A stretch of 64,000 nucleotides of DNA from Vombatus ursinus (Eukaryota > Chordata > Mammalia > Diprotodontia > Vombatidae), in assembly GCF_900497805.2 (NCBI RefSeq), contig NW_020954630.1, positions 9,452,222 through 9,516,221 on the forward strand, given 5' to 3'. This document shows positions 46,131-57,668 of this stretch, one piece after another (position 1 is the stretch's first letter; each line of letters starts with the position of its first letter). The notes under the pieces are model-generated. The model did not search any database. It was not told the DNA's origin and saw only the letters and a list, made by a program, of their open reading frames with translations. A program made the position numbers and the translations under genes.

Positions 46131-46889
46131 TCACTCTCTTATGCTATTTATAACTCACAATTTGTAGGGGGTTAACTAGGAGTTAACTGGAGTTTGCATT
46201 CTAAAATGAATGCATCAGTAACAAAGGTGTTGCTTTGGAACTGAAAGGGGTCCCTTTGCTATAAGTTCTAACTTGAATGTAATGGATGACACATTTTGAT
46301 AAATTGGTATTATTGCTAATGAACATCAGGAACATGCCAGCAGATGGCAAAAAATCCACACAATGGTAGGAATCAAAATTTTTTTTCATCTCACTGATGG
46401 ACAAATTGCTTCTCTTTATCTGGGGGTACATCCAGAATACTATCTACTTAGTTAATGGAAGATGATTGGTAATATGATGCTAAGTATATTCACTAGGGAG
46501 GAGACCAGTACAGTTATCTTTCTCAGTTCCATGAGGCCCTCCCTGACTTTTCCCTATGGTTCAACCTCTGTGTAGTATGTCCTGAAGTTGATCATGATAA
46601 AAGGTTATTAGCTGTGGGGGCCATAATCAAGTTGTCTAAATATGGAAATCACTTACTCTCATATTGTTTGTAGAGTGAAGCCCCAAATAAAGGTGGAAAA
46701 TATGGAATTCAGAGGTGAGTGCAGATACAGCAAGCAGTCTCCTTGGCCTTTTTGAGAGATTTGAGAATGCTAACAAGTATCATTAGAAAATATACTCAAG
46801 AGGTACTATTCAGAAGAGTGCATCTTCTTAGCCTTCATTAGGACATCCGTTTTTTATAAAGGAAATTATCTCTACATCTAGCCTGAGGT

Positions 46890-47570
46890 TTTTTTTTTTC
46901 TGTTTTAAATTTTTCTCACCCTCCTTCCCCACCCAAGACAATATGCAATCTGATATAGGCTATACATATACATTCCTATTAAATATATTTTCACATTAGT
47001 GATGTTGTAAGGAAGAATTAGAACCAATCAGAGAAACCACAAGAAAGAGGAAACAAAACAAAATAGAAGAAAAAAAATAGCAAAAGTATGCTTCAATCTG
47101 CATTCAAACTCTATAGTGCTTTCTTTGGATGTGGATTGCATCCATCATGAGACCTTTGGAGATCCTTGTATGGCTGAGAAGGGCTAAGCCTATCAACATT
47201 AGTCATCGTACAACGTGGCTGTTACTGTGTACAACATTCTCCTGGTTCTGCTCACTTCACTCAGCATCAGACCATACAAGTCTTTCCAGGTTTTTCTGAA
47301 ATCTGTTTGCTCATCATTTCTTGTAACACAATAGTAACATAATAGTAACACAACTTGTTCAGCCATTCCTCAATTGAAGGGCATCCCCTCAATTTCCAAT
47401 TCTTTGCCACCACAAAAGGAGCTGCTATAAATATTTTTGTACATGTGGGTCCTTTTCCCATTTTTATGATCTCTTTGGGATACAGCCCTAGAAATGCTAT
47501 TGCTGGGTCAAAGGGTATGCACATTTTTATACCCCTTTGTAGCCTGAGGTTTTTTGTTTTTTTAATTTAT
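46890..47570 (-). mobile_element. LINE-1 3' end, antisense, with readable ORF2 C-terminus
   Basis: 47267-47524 on the minus strand stays open and encodes PFDPAIAFLGLYPKEIIKMG, then CTKIFIAAPFVVAKNWKLRG and CPSIEEWLNKLCYY. This matches the L1 ORF2 C-terminal domain (PYDPAIPLLGIYPK.., MFIAALFTIAKTWK.., CPSTDEWIKK). Lower coordinates hold the 3'UTR. It is 5'-truncated, with no upstream ORF2 or ORF1. Confidence 0.9.
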
Positions 47571-48544
47571 CATATGGGTGCCATAGGATTTTAAAAAAAG
47601 AATTATTTTTACTGATGCTCTTCAAAAAAAATGCTTTCACTTCTTAATGATACTCTCTCCACGTCCATTCCTTAGTAGTAACTTCCCTTGCAACACTCCC
47701 CCCACCCCCCAAAAAAATTAAATAAGGAAAACAAATAAACACACTGGCCATGTCTGACAGGGTATACCTTATTCCACACCAAAGACAACCACCTCTGCAT
47801 TAAGGGGAGGGAAGCATTCTTCAATACATTAAAATCATGATTAGAGTTCTGATTTCCTTCAGTGTTTTCTTTTACATAATTGTGAACATTGAGTAAACTG
47901 TTCTCTTGGATGTGTTCACTCAAAGGAATTTCTTGGGGAAAAAAAGAAACCAAAAATCTTCCAAACTATCCCTTTCCAGTGACAAGGCCATACACTGTCA
48001 ACCTATACATTAATAGGCAAGTAGTAAAACAAGTCAAGAATGCCATTTTGTTTTCCTTTTTTGGAAACCAAGAGATAGTTAGGATACTAAGAAGTTAAAA
48101 ACTCTCATTACCAGTTAAGGTCTCAAGAATAGCTTCATTCATCACCAGTATGTAGAAGTAATTATTCACAGTAAATGATTAGGACTAAGCTTGGATCCGA
48201 GATGAGAAAATACACTTTCTTCCCTTCACTGGAGAGGTGGGAACTATGGGTGTGCAATGTTGCATAGGCTGTCACATAAGCCATTGATGAATTAGATAAT
48301 TTTGCTGAACTGTTTTTTTTTCTTTTTCTTTTTTAGTTTTGGTTACAAGAGAAGGTTTGATGAGTGGTTGTGGTAAGAGAAAACATATTAGAAATCGATG
48401 TCATGTAAAAACAAAATTTATCAATAAAAATAATAATTAGGCAGGATGACTAATAATGAATTCCTGGAGCATAGAAAATCTACCAGCACTTGAGGAACAA
48501 CAAAATTCTATGGGATTAGACACATGTGGGAGTGGGAGCTCAAT

Positions 48545-48670
48545 GGAAAGGAAAAAAAAAACATTTATTAAGCTCCTACTGTAAGCCAAGCACTGTGGTA
48601 GGCACTGGAGATACAAATACAAAAAGTGAGATAGTCCATGCCTTTAAGGAATTAACATTTTACTGGGCTA
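48545..48670 (+). mobile_element. L2/MIR3-like fragment
   Basis: catttattaagctcctactg, taagccaagcactgtggtag, gcactggagatacaaataca. Confidence 0.6.
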
Positions 48671-48989
48671 TGAACTAAATAGGGTAACCACAAGTAGGGC
48701 AGACTATATGGATTCCTTGAAACAGACTCAACTGTGGCATGCTGGACCATCCTAACAGCCCACTCAGAGGAGTTCAGTGCTCTTGCCAGAGTTCCTTTTG
48801 AACAAAGATATTAGGCAGATGGGGACAGAAAACTGCAACAAATGACATGACCTAAAAATATCACCCACCACCAGTCACCAGCTTAGGGAAAGCCTGCTTG
48901 CTGTTCATCTATTAACCTTGTTAGGCCTGTTAGCACACACAGGTAAACTGCTAGTAGTGATACTAAGTTCATATGAATCTAGCACTGTA

Positions 48990-49425
48990 CTTTACTCACA
49001 GCAATCCTAGACAGTGAAAGGTTTATTATCCCCATTGAACCAATGAATAAACTGAGGATCAGAGAAGCTGGGATGTACCTTGGGAAGTAAAAGGAAGAGC
49101 CAGGTCTTGAATTCTCGTCTTCTGAGTCCATTATACCACAGACATAAAGAAATGTGCACAGTAATAAGGTGGTTTAATTTGGTAATAATGGCTCTAACTT
49201 CTATAATACTTTAAATTTACAGTAGTTTTTCTTTCCAACTACTGAGGGAGGGAGGCAATAGGAATACTGTTAGTCCAGTCTTAACAGATAAGTACACTTA
49301 AGCACAGAAAGATGAAGGGATTTGCCCAAAGTCACCCAGCCAGAAGGAGTCAGAGCCAGGAGTGGAGCCCTGATCTCCTGACTTCATGTCCAGTGTTCCT
49401 TTCCACTGCAGCCAAATGTCCCTCA
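48990..49425 (-). mobile_element. Two antisense CORE-SINE/MIR copies
   Basis: Copy one about 48990-49140 (attatccccattgaaccaat .. gtccattataccaca). Copy two about 49175-49425 (taacttctataatactttaa .. cagagccaggagtggagccc .. gttcctttccactgcagc). Confidence 0.7.
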
Positions 49426-49611
49426 GCAGCTGTGCCACATGCATCAGGCACTGTATTATGAGGTCAGCGTGGAGCTGATGCAAATGGCTGGCCACCAACA
49501 TCCTTGTAGCAAGTGAAGTTGAAAACTTACACTTATATAGTGTTAAGGTTATGAAATGCTTGAGAATAAAACATTCCTATATATAGAACACTGTGTTTTG
49601 ATAGCAAACAG

Positions 49612-50110
49612 GCTGTTGTTATTTGTCCTTCATTTTTGAATCGGACTAATGACATCACTATGGGGGAAATTGTGGGTGATGGGGGATGTCTTGACTTGCA
49701 CGTGAATTGGGTTTAAGTGAGGCAGAATCACACAAAGTCATCAGCCTCTTCCTTCCAGAGTTATCGAAGTCCAGTGGTAGGAAAAAAGTCAAGAGGACTG
49801 GAGATGGCCCAGGATGCAGCAGATGACCTTGGTGTCTTTGATGTCTGACCAGGCTCCAAGTACTCCACAGCATCTGCTTCAGCTCCCTTCATGGCTGATG
49901 AAACAGACTTTTCTCATCTGCCCATTCCGCTGGGGGAGTCTTCACATTTTAGGGGTAAACATCCCCCTAACTCACCAATGGGTTTGAGGTCAGTTACCCT
50001 CCATTTGGTTAAACCCACCTGCAAAGATAGTTTGGGTGCTGTTCCTACTACAGTTTCTTGGAATCACAGATGAGAGTTGGGTGGATCAGGTAGACACCAA
50101 AGGCGGATGA
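49612..50110 (+). mobile_element. Long marsupial interspersed repeat, family unassigned
   Basis: ttgttatttgtccttcattt, gactaatgacatcactatgg, aagtgaggcagaatcacaca, gactggagatggcccaggat and tgcagcagatgaccttggtg are a pattern I know as a common marsupial repeat. I cannot assign a family name with confidence. The short ORF in it is not a gene. Confidence 0.6.
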
Positions 50111-50329
50111 GCATCTCTGAAAAAGGCTTCGTGAATCCTCAAACTAGAGGTATTAGTCCTCCCTGAACACCCCATATATCTCAATAAACAGGCAAGAAAG
50201 AAGTGTTAGATATGGCTGTTAACCTCAAAGAGTTACAACCTATTTGGGAAGATATAACATATATACATAAATAGATGACTAATAGTAGAAAGAAAAAAGT
50301 ATGCAAGACATTTTCCTAGACAAGCACTC

Positions 50330-50560
50330 AGTATGGATCTTTTCTTTGTCCCTATCACCTACTATCTGATATTATATACATCTGTGGACACGTTGTGTGT
50401 GTTTCCTTCCCTCTACTCCTCCAGAATCTCTATCTTTCTCTTTCCCCCAGAACACAGCTCTTTGAGGAGAGGAACAGCTTCATCTTTCATCTTTGTATGC
50501 CTAGCATAGTGCTCTGCACATAATAGGTATTTCATAAGCATTAGTTAAATCCGAACTTGT
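50330..50560 (+). mobile_element. L2 LINE 3' end
   Basis: gaacacagctctttgaggag, aggaacagcttcatctttca, gcctagcatagtgctctgca and cataataggtatttcataag. Confidence 0.7.
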
Positions 50561-51039
50561 ATCATTAGATGAATAATACCGACAATGGTTAAAGGAGTTC
50601 ATATCCTCTATATGACTTATTGGATCTTTAAACTTAAGAGGAAGTTACTGAAGCAAGACAAGACCTAAATATCATGGCACGCTCACTCTATCTGATGGGG
50701 ATTGGGGGGATGAGACTAGTTATCAAAGGTACCAGAGAGTTCATGTAGGACATTCATCTAAAATCCTAAAACTTCCTTAGTCCCTAACGTTCAAGGGACC
50801 TTTATAGATCATGGAACTGGAAATGGAAAGTACTGATTTTATAATCACCTTCAGAGTTCAATGAAGTATTTTAAAGGATCTTTCCTAGGCTTTATAGCCA
50901 AAAATTGAATGGGCAGATGGTAAAATAACCATTAGTTATCATTTTGTTCCTCAGAACTAATACCGTCCTTGCACGTCTCCAATTGTAGCCCAACAAATGA
51001 TATAATTTACAATTGTATATAAAAGCCATTCCCCAGGCT

Positions 51040-51215
51040 GAACCAATACTCTGACATTTTTGGGAGGTGATCTTGGGAGAATGACAATCTCTCTATGGCT
51101 CAGTTTCTTCATCTAAAAAATAAGCATAATTGTACCTGTCTCATAAGATCATAATGCATGTGCAGTACTTTGCAAACCATAGAGTGTTACACAAATATCT
51201 ATTAAAGTTAGTATT
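51040..51215 (+). mobile_element. MIR/CORE-SINE, sense
   Basis: ctatggctcagtttcttcat, ctaaaaaataagcataattg, tacctgtctcataagatcat, gcagtactttgcaaaccata. Confidence 0.75.
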
Positions 51216-51234
51216 ATATATGTCAAGACACATT

Positions 51235-51690
51235 ATGGATAGAGAGCCACTCTCAAAGCCATGAAAACCTGGGTTTATGTCCTACCTCTGACATATACAG
51301 ACTCTTTAACTTTGACCTCTCAGGGCTCTAGGCCAGCAGTTCTCGAAGTCTGGTCCAGGGATCCCTAAGGGGTCCCTGAGACCCTTTCAGAAGGTCCACA
51401 AGGTCAAAATTCTTTTTTCTTTTGTCATTTTTCTATTGTTGTATTTTCTATCTCTTTTTTCAAAACAATATTAAGACTTTAAAATTTCTATTATGGTAAT
51501 GCTGATGGATATAAACCACGTAACTAAAAGCTCTTTGAAGAATCTTGAGGCCAAGCAGTATAAGAACTGATGCTCTTGGCAATTCCTTAAGACTATGTTG
51601 CAAAGAAAGTGCCAATCTGCACTAATGGAGAGAATTTCCTCAACCAGGAGTTCCCTATAGCAGTGAAACCACAGGTCCAGCCTCCCCTAG
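51235..51690 (+). mobile_element. SINE of the second marsupial type, split by a hAT element
   Basis: gagccactctcaaagccatg, gaaaacctgggtttatgtcc, gacctctcagggctctaggc; after the insertion, aattccttaagactatgttg, gtgccaatctgcactaatgg, gttccctatagcagtgaaac. The copy is longer at its 3' end than the one at 44560-44700. Confidence 0.8.
51334..51572. mobile_element. hAT DNA transposon with target duplication
   Basis: 239 bases. The left end is cagcagttctcgaagtc, and the right end reads catcagttctta.. on the other strand. The 8-bp target copies are CTCTAGGC (51326-51333) and CTCTTGGC (51573-51580). The interior ggggtccctgagaccctttc and caaggtcaaaattctttttt are known from an old mammalian hAT family whose exact name I cannot fix. 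Confidence 0.88.
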
Positions 51691-51697
51691 CCCCTTA

Positions 51698-52298
51698 CAT
51701 GGGCTCAAAAGTCTTAGTTCATCTTTAAGCTTTCATAACTTTAGAAGTATAAATGCTACAAACTTACAAAATACTCCCATCATTTGAAAAGTTAATTATG
51801 AATTAAAAATATTAAAATGCTGATGTTACTTATTAAAATTAAATGTAACCACTATCATGCTCTGCATTACTCTAGTTGCCTTTCAAACTTTGCAAAAACT
51901 TTTATCAGCTGCTTTCCAGTGATTGAAAATATTGCATTTTTAATCACAGCTCATCCAAAGAACAAGGTTTTGGTACATACACAACAGTTTTGATATGACC
52001 CCACAAGAAAAGGTGTAATGGAGATAGATCAAGTGACCAAGGTGGCCAAACCAGAAGACCTCTACCCATCCACCTATCTGAGAAAGTGTCATCCAGGAAC
52101 TATCACACAACCAACACACAATGTCAGAGAGTCACATTATATTATATTCAAAATTATTCAAAATTTACAAAACTAAATAAATGTAAAAGAAATATAAATA
52201 AATTGTCAAATAACATACTAAATAAATTTATGTAAATTCATGTACGCTTCTGAAGTTATTAAAGCTTAAATTTGCACTAATACTTTTGGGACAGCTCG
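51698..52298 (-). mobile_element. Mariner-type DNA transposon with transposase remnant
   Basis: About 600 bases flanked by TA. Long inverted ends: the left reads caaaagtcttagttcatctt then taagctttcataacttta. The right, on the other strand, reads tgtcccaaaagtattagtgc then aaatttaagctttaataact. Minus-strand reading at about 51940-52100 gives LDDTFSDRWMGRGLLVWPPW, then SLDLSPLHLFLWGHIKTVVY, the C-terminal part of a mariner transposase (WPPRSPDLxPLDFFLWG in the family). This includes the DDD/E-region aspartate in SLDLSP. The upstream part of the protein is deleted, so it is inactive. Confidence 0.9.
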
Positions 52299-52439
52299 TA
52301 CGTAACAAACTTCTACTTCCACACTGTACCTGCAGACAAATTGTCTGTATGGCATTGTCAGCTTGGCAATATTCTTGAGCATTATATAAGGTAAGCTTCC
52401 TTGAGTAAAAGTAAAGGCACAAACAAGGCTGAGTTTAGA

Positions 52440-52720
52440 TACAATCAGTCAACAGGTATTTACTCAGCACCCACTATGTGCTAGCCTCTTGGAAGACAGA
52501 AGCAACTTTTGGGACGCTCTGTCTTCAATCAGGGCCCTATAGCTATATATATAAAACTATAAACAAAAGAAATATAATAAAAAATACTGTAGATTCAATT
52601 ACCATCCAAGGCATATTGAGAAGGAAAGGAGGGCGGCACAAATAGGGTGTTCAGGGAAGGCTCACTTTAGAAGCTGGCCCTTGACCTGAGTCCTGAAAGA
52701 AACCAAGGATTTTAAGAGTC
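52440..52720 (+). mobile_element. L2/MIR3-like sequence
   Basis: tcagtcaacaggtatttact, cagcacccactatgtgctag, tcagggaaggctcactttag and cccttgacctgagtcctgaa. The family is old and its boundaries are unclear. Confidence 0.55.
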
Positions 52721-53027
52721 TAAGGTAAGGAGAACAGAGATGGGAGCTGCAGTGATGGCAGTTGCAGTGATGATGGGAACTGCAGTGATGAGTACTGACT
52801 GATTGACCTTAAAAGAGTTCAGTCTACAACATGGCTCAAGCATGGTTTTCGCTCAAAGGTTAAACAGGGACTGTGAGAAAGAGTCCTTCGGCTATTTCTC
52901 AATTATTAGTTGGGAAACTACCAATATTTGTGATTTAAAAAACAAATCAAGATGTCTTTGGAAGACTCAGAAACAAATGAAGAAAGACATTCCAACCCAT
53001 GAACAATGAGTCATAAGAGTCAGGTAA

Positions 53028-53195
53028 TATTAAGAGTCAGAAGGAACCTTAGAAATAATTTAATTCAACCTAATTTTACAGAGGCAGAAACTGAGGCCTG
53101 AAGAGATTAAAGGATTTGCTCAAAGTTAAACAGCCAGTTATGGAAGGGGTAGGATTACACCTCTCTACTCAAGGTTCTTTCTATTATATTAATCT
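53028..53195 (-). mobile_element. MIR, antisense
   Basis: cagaaggaaccttagaaata, cagaggcagaaactgaggcc, tgctcaaagttaaacagcca, ttctttctattatattaatc. Confidence 0.75.
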
Positions 53196-53257
53196 GCTTA
53201 AAGTCTGAAGAAAGTTTTTAAAGTGAGTGTTTATCTGGAAGAAGCTGCCCTTTTTTT

Positions 53258-53495
53258 TCAGTAGTTTTTCAGTCAAGTCTGACTCGTTGTGTCCCTTTTT
53301 GGGGATTTCTTGGCAATGATACTGAAATAGTTTGGCATTTCCCTTCCAGCTCATTTTACAGATGAGGAAATGAGACAGATAGGGTTAAGTGACCTGCCCA
53401 GGGCCATCAAGTGTCTGAGGCCAGATTTGAACTCAGAAAGTGAAGTCTTCCTGACTCCCGGCTCAGCGCCTATCCAGTGTGCTGCCCAGCTTGCC
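53258..53495 (-). mobile_element. tRNA-derived marsupial SINE, antisense
   Basis: cagtcaagtctgactcgttg, ggggatttcttggcaatgat, attttacagatgaggaaatg, gatttgaactcagaaagtga, head with tatccagtgtgctgcccagc. Confidence 0.85.
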
Positions 53496-54583
53496 CTAGT
53501 ATAGCCTTTAGAGAACCTTATGTAAAGCAAGTATTGGCAGTCCCTAATTATTGCACTCCAAAACTTTCCTTAGCAATTCATTTGTTTGGAACTTGGAGTT
53601 CATTTCTCTGTAGAAATGTGAAACATGCTTAAAAATGACAGGATCATATTATTACTATTTAATATAATTAATTTATTTTAAAATTTAAATTAAAAACTAA
53701 TATATAAAAATTAATCTATATGAATATACTGTAACTGTAAGACAACCAAACTACTGTACACTGTCTTCAGGATGAAGATTCAATGCCCTCATGAATTAAT
53801 AGATGGTCTTCAAGGGATGCTGTGGACAAAAAAAAATAATCACCTTGGGGCCAGCATAGTGGGACGCCTCCCCCAAATTAGATTTTGCTAGCCTTCAAAT
53901 TACAATGATACTTGAGTCTGTACTCAAGGCCCTTCTGTACTGGTGGCATCAGTCAGAGCTTGCATTCTGTCAGAAGGTCCTTTAAGAAACTAGGATAATC
54001 ATTGTCATTATGGCAACACAGCATGGTAGGACTCTAACGGAGGTTGAAACAAGAGTTAAACTTCAGTATTAGTTTGAACTAGTAGGACCTATGTGATATA
54101 TTAGAGAAATGGAGAAAAATAAGGGGAAGACTTTCTTTTTTTTTTTTTTAACAGAGTTGACTCTAGGAGAAATTTTGAAAAACAGATAAAAGCTTATCTT
54201 TGGCATCCTTCCTCTCCCTTTTCTGTACCCCTTTCTAATTTCTAGTGTGCCTTACCTCACACACCACTGTCCTTTTGCTATCCTGGAACCCCTGCCCCGC
54301 CCCTCCCAAATACAATAGCACAGCATTCCACTCTGGCTTCCCCAACTTCTCAAGTGTCCTATACTTTGAAATGACCAGCTCCTTATCCTCCAAGTCACAA
54401 CTCTCATTTCCTCAGTGAAGCTGACCTGAAAAAGGTGTTAGGAGGAAAAGGAGTCTATTAGATTAATTCACATTTCTATGTATATGTCTAACAGTCCCTA
54501 ATCATCCTAAAAGTATTTGCAGTTTTAGAAGATGCTTACTATCCACAAATGGATTTCTAATTAGTGGAATTTCAGTACATGTG

Positions 54584-54612
54584 AAGGGAGGGAGGGAGGG
54601 AGGAAGGAGGGT

Positions 54613-54654
<42 letters not shown>
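54584..54654. repeat. GGGA and GA purine microsatellite
   Basis: (ggga)n then (ga)n, some 70 bases of pure purine on the plus strand apart from one T. Confidence 0.95.
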
Positions 54655-54656
<2 letters not shown>

Positions 54657-54975
54657 AAGCTGGATATGTAGAGTCATTTGCATAAAGGTGAAGAATTGAA
54701 TATATCGGAGCAGATGAGATCACTGAGAGTGTAGAGATACATAAGAAGAGGATCCAGGACAGAGCCTTAGGGAATGCCCATATTTAGTGGATGGGAGATA
54801 GATAAACATACAGCAAAGAGGATTTAGAAGGAATAGTTCGATAGGGAGCAGGAGAGAGCTGAGAGAAGAAGATCTAGAAAGAGGGGACAGTTGGACAGTA
54901 TAAAAAGCTAAAGAGAAGTCGAGGAGATGAGGACTGAGAAAAAGTCCAATGATTTACCAATTAAGAGAGTGTTGG
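54655..54975. mobile_element. Old LINE-like repeat, possibly L2-related
   Basis: gatccaggacagagccttag, ggaatgcccatatttagtgg, gagaagtcgaggagatgagg and actgagaaaaagtccaatga recall a repeat that is common in mammals. I cannot name it securely. Confidence 0.45.
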
Positions 54976-54989
54976 TCATTAAGGGTGGT

Positions 54990-55180
54990 TTTGGTTGACC
55001 TGGACAAGCTCCCTTTGGACCCTGGATAAGTCATTTATTCTCTCTGAGCCTCTGTTTCTTCATCTGTAAAATACGCTATCTACTTCAAAAGGCTGTTGTG
55101 ATTCTAAAGCGTTTTGTAAACCTTAAAGCAATATATACATATGATGACAATGATTGTTGTTGTTGTTATTGTTATTATCC
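54990..55180 (+). mobile_element. MIR/CORE-SINE, sense
   Basis: cctggataagtcatttattc, gagcctctgtttcttcatct, gtaaaatacgctatctactt, ctaaagcgttttgtaaacct, then (TTG)n. Confidence 0.8.
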
Positions 55181-55384
55181 AAGGCCAAGTTTAACTGAGT
55201 TCAGAGGCTCTTCAAAAGAAGTTTGCCATCTGGGTGATGAATTTTTAGCCGCAGCAATTTATGAAGATAATCTACTAAGGCATAAATTAAAAAAAAGGAA
55301 TTCTCTGAATGGAATAACTATACCAAAGAAATTATAGTTCATGCAATAGTGAAGAACATAGTTATTTGGGCCCATGATATATTC

Positions 55385-55495
55385 CCCTACTAGTCTGTAA
55401 ATCCTAATGAAGTCAAGGATGATGTCATAGCTAACCTTTATATCTTCTCCAAGCACCTGGCAAAGTACTCTGCCAACAGTAGTCACTAATAAGGA
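55385..55495 (+). mobile_element. L2 tail fragment
   Basis: tagtctgtaaatcctaatga, tatcttctccaagcacctgg, caaagtactctgccaacagt: decayed L2 3' end. Confidence 0.5.
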
Positions 55496-55499
55496 TTGG

Positions 55500-55800
55500 A
55501 GATTTGGACATGAAAAGGAGCCTAGTGATTACTTACTACAACTCTCTCACTTCACAGATGAGGAAACGGGGGCCTAGAGAATCTGAGTAGCTTACTATTA
55601 GACTATAAACTCCATGAGAGGAGGGATTGTTTCATTCTTTGAATCTGTATGTCCAGATGCCAGCACAGTGCCTTCCTTAATAAATGCATACTGCTTTACT
55701 GACTAAGGTTCTAAAGTACCAACTGGTAGAACAGGGGTTAGAACTCAAGTCCCATGCCTCCAAGGTCACAGATTTTTCTACTGAGTCATACTTCCTCCCC
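55500..55800 (-). mobile_element. MIR, antisense, split by an L2 tail
   Basis: Left part agcctagtgattacttacta, cacagatgaggaaacggggg; then an L2 3' end in plus orientation at about 55595-55710 (ctccatgagaggagggattg .. gccagcacagtgccttcctt .. aataaatgcatac); then gttagaactcaagtcccatg of the MIR. The L2 fragment appears inserted in the MIR. Confidence 0.6.
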
Positions 55801-55904
55801 TAAATTCTTGCTGAGTTAAAAACTTTGAATTCAAAAGCAGTAGGTCATAAGGTTCAAGGAACTTCACTGCAATGTCTGCTGGACTTTGCACATGATCTTC
55901 AGCA

Positions 55905-56015
55905 TAAGGAGATACTAGAGAAGGAAATGGCAAACCACTCTACTACCTTTGCCAAGAAAACCCCAAATGGGGTCACAATGAGTAGGTCATGACTGAACAA
56001 TAACAAAAATAGGAA
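55905..56015 (+). mobile_element. tRNA-derived marsupial SINE, 3' part only
   Basis: gagaaggaaatggcaaacca, ctttgccaagaaaaccccaa, atggggtcacaatgagtagg, tgactgaacaataacaaaaa. The head is missing. Confidence 0.8.
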
Positions 56016-56209
56016 GGCATTTAATATGCAAATCTATTTAGGGATAGAGACCGAACCTTTGATTTCATTGGTACAGGGAATGTCCAGCAAGGAAACTTCC
56101 ATTACTAGGGCACATAGGAACCTTCTCTGCTTAGAGGACAGACAGTATATGTTACAAGAGGAACTTAAACACAGGACTTCATAGTTCTGAGGCTGACTCC
56201 CTAACTACC

Positions 56210-56670
56210 ACGCTACTGTTTGGCATTCAAAGCTTTGCAAAACCTGGCCCCTACCTACCTTTCTAGTCTTCTTATCTTCTCCTCCCCTCCACGTGCCATA
56301 ATCCAACTAGATTAGACCATTGATAGTTCCGTGACCATGACTCATCATCTCCTGATTCTGTCGCTTTCCCTGGCCATCCCCCATGCCTGAAATGCTTTTC
56401 CTTCTTTTCTCCCCCTTTTAGTTTCCCCAGCTTCCTTCAAGATTCATTTTAAATCCCACCTTCTACAGGATTCCTTTCCCAGTTCCCTTAGCAGCTAGTG
56501 TTCTCTCTCAAATTCCCTTCCGTCTACTCTGTATACATCTTGTATGTATTTTACGTATCATCTCCTCCTTTAGGACATAAGCTTCCTAAGGGCAGGGACT
56601 ATTTTTGCCTTTCTTTGTATTCCCAACACAGCACAGTACCTGGCACATAGTGCACTCTTATTTTTTACAC
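56210..56670 (+). mobile_element. L2 LINE, 3' 460 bases
   Basis: caaagctttgcaaaacctgg, cctggccatcccccatgcct, cccaccttctacaggattcc, aagggcagggactatttttg, cagtacctggcacatagtgc: long L2 end in sense order. Confidence 0.85.
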
Positions 56671-56819
56671 TTAATTTTATTTCAATTACTTGTGAACAAC
56701 ACATAGTATACTGTTAATACATGTATGTTAATTGTGTCTCTCATGCAAATGCATGCACACATACATTCACATACATCTATGCATACGTAATTACACATAT
56801 ACATCATATATGTGCATGT

Positions 56820-57055
56820 TATATGTATAGTGTATAGAGTGTTGGATTTAGAATTAAGTCTTGGGTTCAAATTCCACCTCTAATACTTACTTGTCATGCA
56901 ATCACTAGCAAATCACTTAACCTCTCCTAGCTTTGGTATTCTCATCTGTAAAATGGGGATAATAATAGTATCTATCTCAAAGGACTGCTGTGAGGATCTT
57001 ATGTAACAAGCTTGGCAAATTTTAAAGCACTCTATAAATACTACTTATTATAATA
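56820..57055 (+). mobile_element. MIR/CORE-SINE, sense
   Basis: gagtgttggatttagaatta, gcaatcactagcaaatcact, attctcatctgtaaaatggg, gataataatagtatctatct, agcactctataaatactact. Confidence 0.85.
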
Positions 57056-57392
57056 TATGTACATGTGTTTACATTATATGTGTTATTTATTAAAGTCCTA
57101 GATTCTCTTTTCTAAAATTTTTATATATTCTGTAATGAAATTTGAATGCATATCAAGACTCAAAAGGGAGTAGCAAAATTCTTTCTAGTTTAACCTACTG
57201 AATAAATATGACAAGATTAGTAAACCTTTGAGCCCTGGACCAACTTTGACTCTCAACTTAATAGGTCAGGTGTCCAAGAGGCGGAATCCATATTTCTATG
57301 ATTGTAAAAAGGCAATATGGGTCTTAGAAAAGACATAAATAAATATCATGTTGTAGGGGGAAATGTGTGGATAAGACATTTTATCCACACAA

Positions 57393-57668
57393 GGGGCAGC
57401 TAGGTGGCACCATGGTTGGAGTACAGGGACTGGAGTCAGGAAGACTCATCTTTCTGAGTTCAAATCCAGCCTCAGACATTTACTAGCTGTGTGACCCTGG
57501 GCAAGTCACTTAACCCTGTCTGCTTCAGTTTCCTTAGCTGGAAAATGAGCTGGAAAAGAGAATGGCAAAGTACTCTAGTATCTTTGCCAAAAACACAAAA
57601 AACAAAATAAAACAAAAAAACAAATGGAGTCAAGAAGAGTTGGACATGACTGAAAAACAACTGAACTG
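57393..57668 (+). mobile_element. tRNA-derived marsupial SINE, sense, full length
   Basis: ggggcagctaggtggcacca, actggagtcaggaagactca, tgtgaccctgggcaagtcac, gaaaatgagctggaaaagag, gttggacatgactgaaaaac. An A/C-rich insertion sits in the aaaccccaaatgg region. Confidence 0.9.

Noticed and set aside
47267-47524. Open frame of 85 residues on the minus strand
   Set aside because: It is the C-terminal end of LINE-1 ORF2, not a host gene.
49658-50073. Open frames on both strands
   Set aside because: They fall inside the interspersed repeat at 49612-50110.
57393-57470. tRNA-like head with possible A and B boxes, here and in the other SINEs
   Set aside because: These are SINE promoters derived from a tRNA, not functional tRNA genes; no cloverleaf is kept.
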